A stretch of DNA of 64,000 nucleotides from Desulfovibrionaceae bacterium (GCA_019421865.1 JAHZEL010000008.1:468590-532589), one strand, 5' to 3'. Shown: positions 53,090-60,829, numbered from the stretch's first letter. Program-made: numbers and translations. The notes: generated from the sequence alone by a model not told the origin.

Positions 53090-53130
53090 GCCCGCTGCCG
53101 GAACAGCGGGCCATTCGGGAATTCCCGAAT
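53090..53130 (+). repeat. Tandem palindromes between transposase A and B genes
   Basis: GCCCGCTG-6 nt-CAGCGGGC (53090-53111) is followed by a perfect 18-bp palindrome ATTCGGGAATTCCCGAAT (53113-53130). There is no T-run, so they are more likely an RNA-processing or attenuation element than a terminator. Confidence 0.6.
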
Positions 53131-53147
53131 ACACAGAGGAGATTATT

Positions 53148-53885
53148 ATGCAACAGACAGACAATATGGTCAACGCGGGAATTGCCCCGCTTACCAACGT
53201 AGCCTTGTGCCTGGGAACCCTTCGGCGGGCCATAGACAGACCGCGTCATTTGCCGGGTATCACTGTTTTTTACGGTCCGTCGGGCTATGGAAAGTCCACG
53301 GCTGCGGCTGTGGCCGTTATTCGCTGCAAGGCCTGCTATGTACAGGCCAGAAGCTCATGGACAAGGAAGGCGGCTCATGAGGCCATCTGTAAAGGCTTGG
53401 GGCTTCGCCCCGGCAAAACCATCAGCGAAATGCTTGACCAGATCGCGGAAGAACTGGCCCTTTCCGGGCGTCCGCTGGTGGTAGATGAGGCAGACTACCT
53501 GGTTGCCAAGGGACAAATCGAGATCATTCGCGACATATACGAGGCGTCTCAGGCCCCCATCATGCTTATCGGAGAGGAAAATCTGCCTTCCAACCTGCGC
53601 CGCTGGGAACGCTTCCATGGTCGAGTGCTGGACTGGTGTCCGGCGCAACCTGCCTCGCTTGAGGACGTGAAGCGGCTCTGCAAGTTCTATGTGAAGGATA
53701 CCGAAATCGCCGAAGATATGCTTCAGCATATCTACAAAGTGGCTGATGGTTCTGTGCGACGTGTGGTTGTCAACCTTGCTCTCGTAGAAGAAACCGCAAG
53801 AACCGAAGGAAGAAAAACCATTACCTTGTCTGACTGGGGTTCCCGCACCTTTTACACGGGGGAAGCCCCGAAACGGGGGCGCTGA
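53148..53885 (+). CDS. MuB-like AAA+ ATPase, transposition target selector
   Basis: A 245-aa ATPase that in Mu-like phages coats target DNA and stimulates the transposase. Walker A is GPSGYGKST (43-51) and Walker B RPLVVDEADYL; a sensor-like segment PIMLIGEENLPSNLRRW follows. It is shorter than MuB of Mu (312 aa) and lacks its N-terminal HTH, as in many relatives. AGAGGAG precedes the ATG, and the stop overlaps the next gene by one base. Confidence 0.9.
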   Translation: MQQTDNMVNAGIAPLTNVALCLGTLRRAIDRPRHLPGITVFYGPSGYGKSTAAAVAVIRCKACYVQARSSWTRKAAHEAICKGLGLRPGKTISEMLDQIAEELALSGRPLVVDEADYLVAKGQIEIIRDIYEASQAPIMLIGEENLPSNLRRWERFHGRVLDWCPAQPASLEDVKRLCKFYVKDTEIAEDMLQHIYKVADGSVRRVVVNLALVEETARTEGRKTITLSDWGSRTFYTGEAPKRGR

Positions 53886-54469
53886 TGGCCAATCTTCAAT
53901 CTTCTATTCCTGATCCCGCCATGACTATGCGGGAGCGGATGTGGCGCTGCATACGGAAAATGAAGACATTTTCCTGTGTACAGCTCTGCGCGGCCGCCGA
54001 TGTGGATAGTCAAAAGAAAGCCAGGGACTATCTCGGCGGTCTGGTCAAGGCGGGTGTGCTTTCGTTTACTCCTGCCCCGCAGCGTAACCTCAGCGGTGTT
54101 TACCGTCTTGAAAAAGATCTGGGGGTAAACGCGCCGCGTGTACGAAAGGACGGTTCCTTCGTGCCGGAATCCGGCAGAAACCGTATGTGGCGCGCCATGT
54201 CCATTCTGGGCCGCTTTACGGTGAGTGAGCTGGCCGCCGCGGCTTCGCTGGAAAACTCTGTCATCGAATACGATGAAGCGAAATATTATTGCAGCTGGCT
54301 ATGCCGTGGCGGGTATCTTCAACATGTCGCTACCGCCTCTTACCGCTTCATCCCTGCCCGTAATACCGGCCCGAAGGCTCCGCAGATTTTGCGGGTGAAA
54401 CAGCTTTATGACCCGAATACCGACACTGTTGTCACCACAGGTGAACGAAGCGGGAGGGACGACGAATGA
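53885..54469 (+). CDS. Phage early protein with two winged-helix-like repeats
   Basis: A 194-aa protein with two similar halves: MWRCIRKMKTFSCVQLCAAADV (from ~16) and MWRAMSILGRFTVSELAAAASL (from ~100). Each is followed by a short linker and a YLGG/YCSWL helix ending in GVL/GYL, the pattern of tandem winged-helix DNA-binding domains. It lies between MuB and other early genes. Function is unknown; such genes are common in Mu-like phages of this group. Confidence 0.7.
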   Translation: MANLQSSIPDPAMTMRERMWRCIRKMKTFSCVQLCAAADVDSQKKARDYLGGLVKAGVLSFTPAPQRNLSGVYRLEKDLGVNAPRVRKDGSFVPESGRNRMWRAMSILGRFTVSELAAAASLENSVIEYDEAKYYCSWLCRGGYLQHVATASYRFIPARNTGPKAPQILRVKQLYDPNTDTVVTTGERSGRDDE

Positions 54470-54837
54470 CCAACCGCGAAAAGGCCGAGGCCGCATGGGG
54501 AAGCCCTCTGCCCGGCTGGGTGGAGAAGCTGGCCGCAGCCTGCGACGCCACAAGTGTACGGAAGGTTGCAGCCGATATGGAAGTTTCCCCGGCCATTGTC
54601 AGCCTTGCCATACGCAATAAACATCACGCCCCTCTGGATTTCATCGAAAACAAAGTCAAAAGCCTGCTGGACCTGTCCATTCTTCCCTGTCCTATCCTTG
54701 GAATGATCAGCCGTAAGGACTGTACGGACAACCAGCAAAAACCTTTTTCCTCCATCAACCCCATAGCCGTCCAGCTTTTCCGCGCGTGTCGGGGAGGCTG
54801 CAAGTACAGCGAAATCAAGAAGGAGAACAAGTCATGA
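54466..54837 (+). CDS. Phage early HTH protein with Cys cluster
   Basis: A 123-aa protein. LAAACDATSVRKVAADMEVS followed by PAIVSLAIRNKH is a helix-turn-helix; the C-terminal half has four cysteines (CPILGMISRKDC and CRGGC) that may bind zinc. It starts within the end of the previous gene and overlaps the next by ATGA. I do not know its function. Confidence 0.65.
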   Translation: MTNREKAEAAWGSPLPGWVEKLAAACDATSVRKVAADMEVSPAIVSLAIRNKHHAPLDFIENKVKSLLDLSILPCPILGMISRKDCTDNQQKPFSSINPIAVQLFRACRGGCKYSEIKKENKS

Positions 54838-55031
54838 TATCCGACAAGATCGCCCGTGAACTCGACAAGCTGGAAATGTTCCTGAATCGCCGTGGCGACG
54901 GAGACATCTACCAGATCGGCGCGTCTATCATTGAAACTCTGCGCGCAGAAAATGACCGCGTACGCGGCCTGGAAGAAAACGCCGTTCTCGTAAACCCCTT
55001 CGCTCAGGAGGAAGCTCATGCCTCGTGTTAA
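54834..55031 (+). CDS. Small phage protein, unknown function
   Basis: A 65-aa mostly helical protein (ELDKLEMFLNRRGDGD, then IETLRAENDRVRGLEE, a short coiled coil). AAGGAG lies before ATG 54834, and both ends overlap neighbours, which supports it as real. No family recognised. Confidence 0.6.
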   Translation: MISDKIARELDKLEMFLNRRGDGDIYQIGASIIETLRAENDRVRGLEENAVLVNPFAQEEAHASC

Positions 55032-55545
55032 GCCCAATCTTGTACCCGCGTACCCCATCCATAGTCTGGAAGACGTGGATTCCGGGCTGGCCAGAATTGC
55101 CGCACTAAAACGGCAGATCGACCTCATCAATCTGAGCGCGGCGGAAAGGATGGACGAAATCAAAACCGGCGCAGCCGCTGAAATCGAACCCATCAAGCAG
55201 GAAATCGGAGGCATTGAGCTTTCCATCGGAAGGTTCGCGGAAGCCGGAAAAGAAGAGCTTTTCAGCAAAAAGAAAAGCCTTCAGCTTACCTTCGGCATTA
55301 TCGGATTTCGGGCTTCGTCCAAGCTCAAGCCGAAAAGCAAGTGGACATTCGAGCGCGTGCTTTCCGCCCTGAAGGAACGCGGCATGACGGACTTCATCAG
55401 AACCAAAGAGGAAGTGGACAAGGAAAAGCTGAAAGGGCTTGCCCCTGAGACACTTTCCGAAGTGGGCTGCACTGTAAAGACGGAAGACGCCTTTTATTAT
55501 GAACTGCCGGACGCCCCGGAAACCGACGCCGTACCGGCGCAATAG
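55018..55545 (+). CDS. gam: Mu Gam-like host-nuclease inhibitor protein
   Basis: A 175-aa protein of the Mu Gam family, which binds double-strand DNA ends like Ku and protects them from RecBCD-type exonucleases. It has the N-terminal coiled-coil region DVDSGLARIAALKRQIDLI and EIEPIKQEIGGIELSIGRF, then LTFGIIGFRASSKLKPKSKW, the conserved beta core. Its position between the transposition genes and gp16 matches Mu. Confidence 0.9.
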   Translation: MPRVKPNLVPAYPIHSLEDVDSGLARIAALKRQIDLINLSAAERMDEIKTGAAAEIEPIKQEIGGIELSIGRFAEAGKEELFSKKKSLQLTFGIIGFRASSKLKPKSKWTFERVLSALKERGMTDFIRTKEEVDKEKLKGLAPETLSEVGCTVKTEDAFYYELPDAPETDAVPAQ

Positions 55546-55554
55546 GAGAACACC

Positions 55555-55829
55555 ATGACAAACAAAGAATTTGCCGAAAAGCTGCACGAAGCCTACCCGA
55601 AGCTCAGCGTTTACGCGGCGCGCGAAGTCATGAACATCATTGGCGACATCGCTGCCGCCGAGCTGCTGGGGGCGGCATTGTTCCCATTCCCCGCGTAGGC
55701 AAGCTGAAGGTACGAGTGGCGAACCCCAGAACGGGACGCAATCCCCGCACAGGTGAGCCCATCGCCATTCCTGAAAAGCGCGTGGTTAGGTTCTCGGCGC
55801 TCGCACCTTTCAATAATGCCATGAACTAA
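55555..55829 (+). pseudogene. HU/IHF-family DNA-binding gene, frameshifted
   Basis: ATG 55555 opens a 47-codon frame (TNKEFAEKLHEAYPKLSVYA, like the HU N-terminal helices) that stops at 55696-55698. The rest of an HU protein (KLKVRVANPRTGRNPRTGE, the DNA-binding arm with the RNP motif, then a normal end) continues in another frame to TAA 55829. Adding one G to the GGGGG run at 55668-55672 restores a continuous ~91-aa protein reading LLGGGIVPIPRVGKLK. So it is a one-base deletion, a sequencing error in a homopolymer, or less likely programmed slippage. Confidence 0.85.
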
Positions 55830-55909
55830 GCGGCGAAACGGCCCCAATACGGGGCCGTCGTCCGGCGGTGGCGCGCCGGGCCTGATGATGCCAGCCAAAG
55901 GAGAAAATC

Positions 55910-56206
55910 ATGCTTACCGGTGGAGCCTGGAACGTACAGGACGAAATAGAACACCTCAGGCAGGAACAGCTACGAGTGAAGAAACTGCGTGATGACGCTT
56001 TCAAGGCAGGTTTTGACCTTGGGGCGGTCTGGGGAATTACCAACGGCGTCAAGGCTCTCGCCGGAATTTTTGCGGAAACGGCGGACAAATGGGAAAGCTA
56101 CCCGCCGGAACTTGTCAGAAGCTTTGCGGCCAACATGATCGCAAACATACCCGTTATCGAAGATGTACTTCTGAGAGGTCTCAAAGAGGACAAGAGGACA
56201 AAATGA
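55910..56206 (+). CDS. Phage protein, unknown function
   Basis: A 98-aa protein with an N-terminal charged helix (EIEHLRQEQLRVKKLRDDA) and a second hydrophobic/helical part (GAVWGITNGVKALAGIF). AGGAG lies before the ATG, and it overlaps the following gene by ATGA. No family recognised. Confidence 0.6.
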   Translation: MLTGGAWNVQDEIEHLRQEQLRVKKLRDDAFKAGFDLGAVWGITNGVKALAGIFAETADKWESYPPELVRSFAANMIANIPVIEDVLLRGLKEDKRTK

Positions 56207-56574
56207 AGTTCATGGAAATTCCCCTTTATCCCGGCTACAGCATCGACAGGCATGGGGTGGTGTACAGTCCTTCCGGGAGACGACTCTTCGTCGCGAAAGA
56301 CGGCAAGGTGACTCTGAATAAGGACGGCAAGCTGCGGCGGGAATATGTGGGCGATCTGCTGATCTCGGCGGACTCACTGAGAAGCGACAGGCACCGGGAA
56401 GCTACAGAGCGGAAAATAGCCCGTGCGGAAGAAACCGTAAACGCCAAGGAAAAAGAGCGCCGGGAAGCGATACGGCGTCTTGCTCTTGCCCGCCGCCTGA
56501 ACGAGCTGCTGCTTGCGAAGATCGGACGCGAACAGCCCGACGTGGACCTTTCCGGCCTGCGCGTCGAGGAATAG
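56203..56574 (+). CDS. Phage protein with NUMOD4-like N-terminus
   Basis: A 123-aa protein. The first ~40 residues (IPLYPGYSIDRHGVVYSPSG) match the pattern of NUMOD4/HNH-associated DNA-recognition modules. The rest is a charged helix (KIARAEETVNAKEKERREA) with no HNH nuclease motif. It may be a DNA-binding remnant or a stand-alone module. The start overlaps the previous stop. Confidence 0.6.
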   Translation: MKFMEIPLYPGYSIDRHGVVYSPSGRRLFVAKDGKVTLNKDGKLRREYVGDLLISADSLRSDRHREATERKIARAEETVNAKEKERREAIRRLALARRLNELLLAKIGREQPDVDLSGLRVEE

Positions 56575-56578
56575 AGCC

Positions 56579-57013
56579 ATGGACAACCGTCAGTTTTCCG
56601 CCACGGTAAGCGCCCGCGTCGGCTCCCGCCGCATCCGTCTGGAACTTTCCCCCGCCCCTCTTTACGGCGGCCCGGAAGGTTTTTACCGGGTACGCCTCGA
56701 CCGGCGCTGGTACGACACTGCCGACGGACGAGTGCTGTTTATGAGCGCGGACGACGTGACGGCGTTTCTCGGCCGGGCCGTGTTCGACGGGGCTCCCTCC
56801 TTGCCGCCCGCGCCCCTCATTCCCGTGGGCAGCCGCGTCACGGCCCGGCTGTGGAACGATACCGAACCGGAATTTCTAGGTACATGAACGCTTTCCCCTC
56901 CAATACTCGCCCATGACGGTGTGTGGAAGGTGCTTGTGCGTACCATAGACAGGGGATCGGTATTCGTTCCGTGCGGCGATATAAAAGTGAGGGAAAGACA
57001 TGGCGATTCTTGA
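56579..57013 (+). pseudogene. Phage gene interrupted by in-frame TGA
   Basis: ATG 56579 opens a frame (FSATVSARVGSRRIRLELS, SADDVTAFLGRAVFDG) that stops at TGA 56885-56887 after 102 codons. The same frame continues with well-formed coding sequence (GVWKVLVRTIDRGSVFVP) to TGA 57013, overlapping the next gene start as is usual in this operon. So the 144-codon gene appears to carry a nonsense mutation (for example CGA to TGA). No family recognised. A 102-aa truncated product could still be made. Confidence 0.65.
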
Positions 57014-57557
57014 TTTTTCCACCGGCAAGGCGCTCAGTCCTGAAGAAGTGCGGGCAAGACTCATCCGTCACAGCCCCGAATCCGCACGCCGTTCCCGTAC
57101 CACGGAAAACCGCAAGGCCATGCTTGCCAAGGTGCATATCGGCAAAAACAGGCTGGGGCTTGATGATGAAACGTACCGCGCGCTTCTTTCCGACACCTAC
57201 GGCGTAAACACGGCGGCGAAACTCTCCGGGAAGCAGCTTGACGATCTACTCATGCGCTTTCAGGCCATGGGCGCGGAGCTGAGTCAGGGCGCTAATCCCA
57301 GAGGCCTCAGAGCGCGAACGGAACGCGGCAGCTACCTGCGGAAAATTGAGGCTCTGCTTGCGGAAAAAGGAAACGAGGAAGGCAGGCATATTTCCTGGGA
57401 TTACGCCGTCGGGATACTGGAACGGCAGACAAAAGGCGCAGTCAAAAGCTTGGACACGGCAAGCATCGAGCAGATTAGAAAGGTGATCGCTGCGCTGACC
57501 TACGATGCAAGGCGCAAGGGACGCTTTGCCGGAACATGGGGAGAAAAACGTGGCTGA
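57000..57557 (+). CDS. GemA/gp16-family phage regulatory protein (DUF1018)
   Basis: A 185-aa homologue of Mu gp16/GemA, thought to modulate host gyrase and gene expression. Family features are RKAMLAKVHIGKNRLGLDDE, YRALLSDTYGVNTAAKLSGK, then a C-terminal helical region AALTYDARRKGRF. The gene lies directly before Mor as in Mu. Confidence 0.88.
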   Translation: MAILDFSTGKALSPEEVRARLIRHSPESARRSRTTENRKAMLAKVHIGKNRLGLDDETYRALLSDTYGVNTAAKLSGKQLDDLLMRFQAMGAELSQGANPRGLRARTERGSYLRKIEALLAEKGNEEGRHISWDYAVGILERQTKGAVKSLDTASIEQIRKVIAALTYDARRKGRFAGTWGEKRG

Positions 57558-57918
57558 AAAATGGGTAACGATGGGTGAACTCACCATGCTTGTTGGGGAA
57601 GATGCCGCTATGACTCTATGCTCCCACCTCGGCGGAATCCGCATATACATTCCCAAAAGGCCGGATCTGTCCACCCGACTTGGACGTGTGGCGGGCTGGC
57701 GGGCCATGTCTTTGCTGTGTGAAGTGTACGGTGGCAGAGAAGTAACCTTCCCAAACCGTCGTCGGGGAGAAGGCCAGAAAAAGATTGTTCTGGAAGGGCT
57801 TGCAGCGGGCCTGTCCATACGACAGATTGCAGAGAGCGCGGAAGTCACCGAGCGTTATGTAAGAGCTGTTGCAAGAATGTACGGCGGCAGGCGTCAACAG
57901 GGAAGTCTGCTGGACTAA
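57550..57918 (+). CDS. mor: Mor-like middle/late transcription activator
   Basis: A 122-aa activator of the Mor/C family, which binds as a dimer to phage middle promoters. The dimerisation part is MGELTMLVGEDAAMTLCSHL and the helix-turn-helix is LSIRQIAESAEVTERYVRAV. GTG 57550 is chosen (GGGGAG 6 bp upstream), overlapping gp16 by 8 bp. Its likely target promoter lies just downstream, before the lysis genes. Confidence 0.88.
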   Translation: MAEKWVTMGELTMLVGEDAAMTLCSHLGGIRIYIPKRPDLSTRLGRVAGWRAMSLLCEVYGGREVTFPNRRRGEGQKKIVLEGLAAGLSIRQIAESAEVTERYVRAVARMYGGRRQQGSLLD

Positions 57919-57955
57919 GCTTTCCCGTGAACCTTTTCCGAACATTATGAAAACG

Positions 57956-57987
57956 TCCTCCTGTGGCATGATGAAGTCACAGGAGGA
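57956..57987 (+). promoter_or_regulatory. Hairpin that sequesters the ribosome site of the putative holin
   Basis: TCCTCCTGTG (57956-57965) pairs exactly with CACAGGAGGA (57978-57987) around a 12-nt loop. The AGGAGG ribosome site of the gene at 57,995 is entirely in the stem. TTTCTTT follows, so partial termination is also possible. Confidence 0.6.
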
Positions 57988-57994
57988 TTTCTTT

Positions 57995-58354
57995 ATGTTC
58001 AAACATCTTTTTTCCGCCCGCCGCTGGCTGGCCTTCTTCGGCGTCGTTACTGTTCTCATTCTGGCCTTTCTGGCCGTACTCTCTCCTCAGCAGCTTCCGG
58101 TCATAGCCTACAAGGCTGGACTTGTTTCCTTCGCCGCCTGCGTGGGTGTGTGGCTCGACCGGGCAATTTTCCCGTATGCCAGGCCGTCCGGGTATCTCAA
58201 AACCGACTGGCTGAAAAACCCCGACGCCGCCGGTGACGACGGTACGCCGGACTTCGAGATCTGCGACCGGTATATCCGGCCTTTCGCCGTGGCGACCATA
58301 CGCCGTGGCATTATCGTGGGCAGCGTCGTTCTTGGTATGTGCCTGGGGCTGTAA
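57995..58354 (+). CDS. Putative phage holin / small membrane protein
   Basis: A 119-aa membrane protein with three hydrophobic segments (FFGVVTVLILAFLAVL, a second at AYKAGLVSFAACVGVWL, a third at the C-terminus GIIVGSVVLGMCLGL). It lies just before the transglycosylase and spanin genes, the place of a holin. It matches no class I know well, so the holin role is positional. Its ribosome site is inside a perfect hairpin. Confidence 0.65.
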   Translation: MFKHLFSARRWLAFFGVVTVLILAFLAVLSPQQLPVIAYKAGLVSFAACVGVWLDRAIFPYARPSGYLKTDWLKNPDAAGDDGTPDFEICDRYIRPFAVATIRRGIIVGSVVLGMCLGL

Positions 58355-58357
58355 GTC

Positions 58358-59059
58358 ATGAGTGAGAAAATCAAAAAATACGCCCGACTTCTGGCGGAGT
58401 GCGCCTGCAATGCGCTGGAAATTCTGAGTATGGGATTTCTTTTGGGGGTGGGCTGGCTTCTTGCGTTTCTGCTGTTCGCCGACATGGCCCACGGCACTGA
58501 AGAAACGATTCCCCGCGCCGCGCTTGAATACCGCTCTCCGCTTATTCGCACGGCCCGCTCAGTATGGGGGATGGATGCACCCGTATCTATCTTCGCCGCG
58601 CAGATACACACAGAAAGCCTGTGGAAGGAAGACGCCCGTTCCCCGGTGGGCGCTGAAGGCCTGGCACAGTTCATGCCGTCCACCGCCGCCTGGCTGCCCT
58701 CGGTGGCTCCATCACTCAAAGGGGAAAAGCCCGCGCCGTACAATCCCGGCTGGGCTATGCGCGCCATGTGCGAATATGACCTCTGGCTATGGAAACGTAT
58801 CAAGAGCGCCGCGAGCGCCTGCGACCGCATGGCCTTTACTCTGTCCGCCTATAACGGGGGTATTGGGTGGGTGGGCAAGGACCGCGCCCTTTCGGCCCGC
58901 GTGGGGCGCAATCCGGACCGTTGGTTCGGGCACGTCGCAGACGTAAACGCGGGCCGCAAAGCTTCCGCCTTCCGGGAAAACCGCGAATATGTGCAACGAA
59001 TCATAACAAGGCAGCATTTGTATATCAAAGCGGGCTGGGGACGTGGCTGTGCTGGGTAA
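58358..59059 (+). CDS. Phage lytic transglycosylase (SLT family endolysin)
   Basis: A 233-aa murein hydrolase. An N-terminal hydrophobic helix (GFLLGVGWLLAFLLFADMA) may be a signal-arrest-release anchor. The SLT domain has the catalytic Glu in QIHTESLWKEDA, then GAEGLAQFMPSTAAW and FTLSAYNGGIGWVGKD, all typical. It cleaves peptidoglycan at the end of the phage cycle, starting 4 bp after the putative holin gene. Confidence 0.9.
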   Translation: MSEKIKKYARLLAECACNALEILSMGFLLGVGWLLAFLLFADMAHGTEETIPRAALEYRSPLIRTARSVWGMDAPVSIFAAQIHTESLWKEDARSPVGAEGLAQFMPSTAAWLPSVAPSLKGEKPAPYNPGWAMRAMCEYDLWLWKRIKSAASACDRMAFTLSAYNGGIGWVGKDRALSARVGRNPDRWFGHVADVNAGRKASAFRENREYVQRIITRQHLYIKAGWGRGCAG

Positions 59060-59627
59060 GCTGCTTTCCTGGTTGTCTGAAGGCTGGCTTCCGTGGCTGC
59101 TGTGCATCGTTTCTCTGCTCGCCGGATACATTCACGGCAGAGACACCGCCGAGGAGGAAGCGAAGGCGCAGATAGCCGCCATACAGACCGCACACGCCGA
59201 AGCCGTGGCTTCTGCCGAAAAGAGCGCCCGCGAGCGCCTGGCTGAATCTGCCGCCCTTGCCGACCGTTTACAGGCCGATCTTGTAAACAAAAATCAGGAG
59301 CTGGATAAGCAGCGCCGTGCGTTCAACAGGAGGCTCAAAGATGTTTCGGAAGCTGCCCGCCGTGATTGCGCTGGCCTTGGTGCTGACTGGGTGCGGCTCT
59401 ACAACGAAGCCCTTGGACTACATGACGGTCCCGGAAGCAACCCTGCCGCCTCCGGCAAACCTGCTGACTCTTCCCGTCCCGCCGGAACCTCTCGCGCCGG
59501 GGTACAGCCGGACGCACTGACCACGCCTGAAGACGTGCTTGTCCATATCCGCGACTACGGCGGGTACTGCCGCAGCATGGAAGCCGCCTATCAGGCGCTT
59601 ATCGACTATGAAAAGGGGAAGCCATGA
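59043..59627 (+). CDS. Rz-like inner membrane spanin
   Basis: A 194-aa protein with an N-terminal membrane helix (WLPWLLCIVSLLAGYIHG) followed by a long charged coiled coil (EEEAKAQIAAIQTAHAEAV to RRAFNRRLKDVSEAARRDC), the architecture of an i-spanin that spans the periplasm. A separate lipoprotein gene is embedded in another frame at 59,341-59,520. Overlaps with neighbours at both ends. Together they would fuse inner and outer membranes at lysis. Confidence 0.82.
   Translation: MAVLGKLLSWLSEGWLPWLLCIVSLLAGYIHGRDTAEEEAKAQIAAIQTAHAEAVASAEKSARERLAESAALADRLQADLVNKNQELDKQRRAFNRRLKDVSEAARRDCAGLGADWVRLYNEALGLHDGPGSNPAASGKPADSSRPAGTSRAGVQPDALTTPEDVLVHIRDYGGYCRSMEAAYQALIDYEKGKP
59341..59520 (+). CDS. 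Rz1-like outer membrane spanin lipoprotein embedded in the Rz gene
   Basis: A 59-aa lipoprotein in the second forward frame inside the Rz-like gene. AGGAGG lies 7 bp before ATG 59341. It has a signal peptide with lipobox VLTGC (Cys18) and a mature part rich in proline (VPEATLPPPANLL, VPPEPLAP), as in Rz1. The lambda-type nested arrangement, the ribosome site and the lipobox together make this convincing. Confidence 0.88.
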   Translation: MFRKLPAVIALALVLTGCGSTTKPLDYMTVPEATLPPPANLLTLPVPPEPLAPGYSRTH

Positions 59628-59977
59628 CCGATATCCTCACAGAACTTGACCGATGGTGGCCGGTACTTGGGATACTTGCCACGGTATTTTACGGCTGGGG
59701 CATCTATCATCTGTCCCGACGCTTTGCGACACGGGAAGAGTTCCGCGCCGTAAAAACGGAGCAGGAGGACATGTCGGCCAGGCTGGAACTTCTGGAACGG
59801 CGTATGGAAACGGTGCCGGACGCAAAGACGCTGCACAAGATAGACCTTTCTCTTATGGAACTGCGCGGAGACATGAAAGAGGTGCGCGGGCGCATGGACG
59901 GCATGGAAACGTCCATTACCGGCCTCAAAAATGAAATTTCGATGCTGATAGAGCATCATTTGGAGAACAGCCGATGA
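59624..59977 (+). CDS. DUF2730-family Mu-like phage protein
   Basis: A 117-aa protein with an N-terminal membrane helix (WWPVLGILATVFYGWGIY) and a C-terminal coiled coil (LELLERRMETVPDAKTL, LRGDMKEVRGRMDGMETS). This matches DUF2730, found beside gp26/gp27 in Mu-like phages. Function unknown. ATGA overlaps on both sides. Confidence 0.75.
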   Translation: MTDILTELDRWWPVLGILATVFYGWGIYHLSRRFATREEFRAVKTEQEDMSARLELLERRMETVPDAKTLHKIDLSLMELRGDMKEVRGRMDGMETSITGLKNEISMLIEHHLENSR

Positions 59978-60282
59978 TTGAAAAACGGACTTTCGCTCAG
60001 CTTCAGGCGGAAAGCCGCCGCTGCGCCATACTGCGTTTTCTTGCCGACTCTCAGGGCTTTGAAATGAACACTTCCGTCATGCAGGACGCTCTTGACGCCT
60101 ACGGGCATCCCGTATCCCGCGACCAGGTGGAAGCAGACGCGGCCTGGCTGGAAGAGATGGGCCTTGCGGAAGTGGAAGATCTCGGTGCGGTGAAGGTCAT
60201 TCACCTTACAGGACGCGGTGAAGACGTGGCGCGCGGCCGGGTGACTGTGCCCGGCGTAAAGCGTCCGCGCGCGGGGGCATGA
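59974..60282 (+). CDS. Mu gp26-like phage protein (winged-helix type)
   Basis: A 102-aa protein. AILRFLADSQGFEMNTSVMQ followed by VSRDQVEADAAWLEEMGLAE reads as a winged helix like ArsR-fold phage proteins found before the small terminase. The C-terminus LTGRGEDVARGRVTVPGV is conserved in these. Role unknown. It ends 1 bp before the gp27-like gene. Confidence 0.72.
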   Translation: MIEKRTFAQLQAESRRCAILRFLADSQGFEMNTSVMQDALDAYGHPVSRDQVEADAAWLEEMGLAEVEDLGAVKVIHLTGRGEDVARGRVTVPGVKRPRAGA

Positions 60283-60283
60283 T

Positions 60284-60829
60284 ATGGGCAGGCGCTCTTC
60301 CATACAAAGGCTCGATCCGAAAATCGTTGCGGAAATCAACTCTCTTCTGGAACGCGGGCGCACATTGGACGAAATTCTTTCCGCTCTGCGCAATATCGGT
60401 GTTTCTGAAGTCTCCCGCTCCGCCCTCGGCAGATACAAGCAGTCCTATGATGAGATCATCGCTTCCGTCCGTGAAAGCAGGCAGGTGGCGGAAGTACTGG
60501 TAAAGGAGTTCGGCACGGATACCGAACCCAAGGCCATGCGAGCCAACATTGAAATGCTGCAGGCGCTCGTTTCCCGCCTGGGGCGTGAAATCACACGCGG
60601 AGAGACTCTGGACGTCAAACAGATTGCCATACTTTCCGGCGCGCTGGAATCGCTGGGCCGAGCCAGCAAGACCGATGTGGAAATGGTGGCCAAGATGAAA
60701 GAGGAAGCCCGGAAAGAAGCGGAAAAGAAGGTGGAAGAAGCGACACGCAAGGCAGCCGCGGAATCCGCCGGACTTACCCCCGAACAGGCGCTTGAACGCA
60801 TGAAGGCCATCTACCGGGGCGAAGCATGA
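60284..60829 (+). CDS. DUF3486 / Mu gp27-like protein, putative small terminase
   Basis: A 181-aa protein. It begins MGRRSSIQRLDPKIVAEINSL, a pattern of DUF3486, with an HTH-like GRTLDEILSALRNIGVSEVS and a long C-terminal charged helix (MKEEARKEAEKKVEEATRKA). By position (before the large terminase) it is the likely small terminase. ATGA overlap with the next gene. Confidence 0.8.
   Translation: MGRRSSIQRLDPKIVAEINSLLERGRTLDEILSALRNIGVSEVSRSALGRYKQSYDEIIASVRESRQVAEVLVKEFGTDTEPKAMRANIEMLQALVSRLGREITRGETLDVKQIAILSGALESLGRASKTDVEMVAKMKEEARKEAEKKVEEATRKAAAESAGLTPEQALERMKAIYRGEA

Noticed and set aside
56885..56887. Selenocysteine reading of the in-frame TGA in the phage gene
   Set aside because: No Cys nearby, no convincing hairpin just downstream, and a phage structural or early gene with another damaged neighbour. 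A nonsense mutation is simpler.
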